Of a DNA stretch of 7,139 bases, positions 7,101 through 7,139 are shown in pieces. The notes below the pieces were generated by a model that was not told the DNA's origin, searched no databases, and saw only the letters and a list, made by a program, of their open reading frames with translations. The stretch is from Planctomycetaceae bacterium (GTDB lineage: Bacteria; Planctomycetota; UBA1135; GCA-002686595), in assembly GCA_013360535.1 (NCBI GenBank), contig JABWBL010000172.1:1-7139 (forward strand). The letters run 5' to 3'. Position 1 is the first letter of the stretch, and each line of letters starts with the position of its first letter. The position numbers and the translations under genes are program-made.

Positions 7101-7139
7101 CACCGCAGCCCGCGGGCACGTGGAACTCGGCCTACTCCG
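4103..7139 (+). CDS. Planctomycete cytochrome-type protein: PSCyt1 (CxxCH) - DUF1549 - inserted beta domains - DUF1553, 3' end outside the window
   Basis: The frame is open from GTG 4103 to the window edge (1012 codons plus one base), so the protein is incomplete. The GTG is the only plausible start nearby: no in-frame start precedes it for at least 100 bases, a G5 run lies 5 bases upstream, and it gives a hydrophobic, weakly typical signal peptide (VSSAFAVSALVFAGF). Residues about 20-115 form a c-type cytochrome domain with haem motif CVECH (34-38) and a likely axial Met at M90. DUF1549 spans about 150-356 and ends with a second CxxCH, CAQCHDHKYDP (330-340). A coiled stretch (about 371-409) follows. 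A discoidin-like domain comes next (about 473-595; GPGLASHGNFVLS and ASHALDEDDSTGW), then a jelly-roll/PA14-like domain (about 672-754; DDAVKLWLNGELV). DUF1553 starts near 832-858 (ARWLVSRDNPLAARVHVNRMW and SHPELLDWL) and should need perhaps another 100-200 residues. These proteins are common in planctomycetes, usually beside DUF1501 genes, and are suspected to act outside the cytoplasm on polysaccharides. The exact reaction is not established. Confidence 0.93.
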   Translation, partial: MSSAFAVSALVFAGFPQGTIDFARDVKPVLDRHCVECHGPQKSKADLRLDLRERAFAGAEGGSEPVIVPGRAAASSLYTRLVTEDKSERMPHKAPPLEPAQIEAIRRWIDEGAKWPDEVAGVDERRNHWAYQRPVRSAVPKVEHPERVRNPIDAFLEARFERDGVTPAPEASPATLVRRLHLDLTGIPPTPEEVAAFENDKRADAYEQLVRKLLASPRYGERMARPWLDLARYADTQGYEKDARRSMAPYRDWVIAALNENLPYNAFSLEQLAGDLFPGATRSQRIATAFHRNTMLNEEGGTDAEEFRSAAILDRVNTTATIWMGSTLACAQCHDHKYDPFSQRDYYKLFAAFNQTADGGKTPEPVLRAPTAEQERELEGIAKRIEELERKLTAADEALDQEQREWELQPRLKPFDELDWIPWVPTEVYFDPPGLEATIAPDGTVTLNGVIPDRVNLTVCRDMLDYDEFMLGKPLVRLEVLPFESGDRRGPGLASHGNFVLSKARVRFWDGNPSGYYDLIQRVVDVDHEQPGGAFRASHALDEDDSTGWAIGGAVERPHRIIFEVTPEIFREARLLLRFQSTYPKHILGRFRVSTSSDPRGLGRGVTCSPWKSAGPFVAASFEEARDTAFEPERELAEGKPFAESYRDGTLAWRELELKVGQQKIPLQGERCATYLRRTITTQRARQLELYVGGDDAVKLWLNGELVHESQDYTTYTNTPTRVQVRLREGANELLAKVTNGNGGYGFAFDVGYLTDDRITPEIEALLKLAPEERGVEEARQLRDWYRRGPSVLGSAIADELTKLRKRRDEIEAMLPTVMVMEAVKEPRQSHVFVRGSFLTPGEPVEAGIPGIFGAMASSEVPTLARFELARWLVSRDNPLAARVHVNRMWELFFGRGIVATGQDFGLRGDAPSHPELLDWLSVRFADSGWDMKALVETIVTSAAYRRSSDVPRAEYERDRHNIELARGARMRLEAELLRDNALAISGLLVESLGGQSVFPPQPAGTWNSAYS

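Overview
The window is about 7.1 kb of very GC-rich bacterial DNA and most likely comes from a planctomycete (Planctomycetota). The strongest reason is the long gene at the right end. It has the planctomycete cytochrome layout: an N-terminal CxxCH haem domain, a DUF1549 domain with a CAQCHDHKYDP motif, and a DUF1553 domain. A secreted protease with thrombospondin type 3 repeats and a C-terminal module that I recall from other planctomycete secreted proteins fits the same origin. The assignment rests on recognised protein families and not on a marker gene.

Layout, left to right. Positions 1-311 (minus strand) hold the first 103 codons of a membrane protein that looks like a GT-C/PMT-type (TMTC-like) glycosyltransferase; the rest lies outside the window. 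A 219-bp divergent gap follows. Positions 531-2726 (plus) encode a secreted multidomain metzincin (matrixin-like zinc protease, then a PPC-like domain, TSP3 calcium-binding repeats and a Cys-containing C-terminal module). A GC-rich hairpin of about 30 bp lies 17 bp after its stop codon. The rest of that gap contains a run of ten G and a small hairpin just before the next gene. Positions 2932-4086 (plus) encode a cytoplasmic signalling protein: an FHA domain, a short coiled coil and a SpoIIE/RsbU-type PP2C phosphatase. Sixteen bases later, at 4103, a GTG-started gene begins. It encodes the planctomycete cytochrome/DUF1549/DUF1553 protein and runs off the right edge after 1012 codons.

The FHA-phosphatase and the cytochrome gene probably form one transcription unit, whereas the protease is separated from them by the hairpin. 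Three of the four products are predicted to be exported or membrane-bound. The phosphatase is the only regulatory gene, and its target is not visible here. I see no mobile-element gene, CRISPR array, tRNA or rRNA. Many long open frames on the minus strand are antisense shadows caused by the high GC at codon third positions.

The points most worth a second look are the near-perfect palindrome at 2744-2806, the G10 tract at 2848-2857, the lower GC3 over an inserted domain of the cytochrome protein (about 5380-5950), and the pairing of an FHA-phosphatase with a cytochrome gene. I did not find convincing evidence of a wholly new system.
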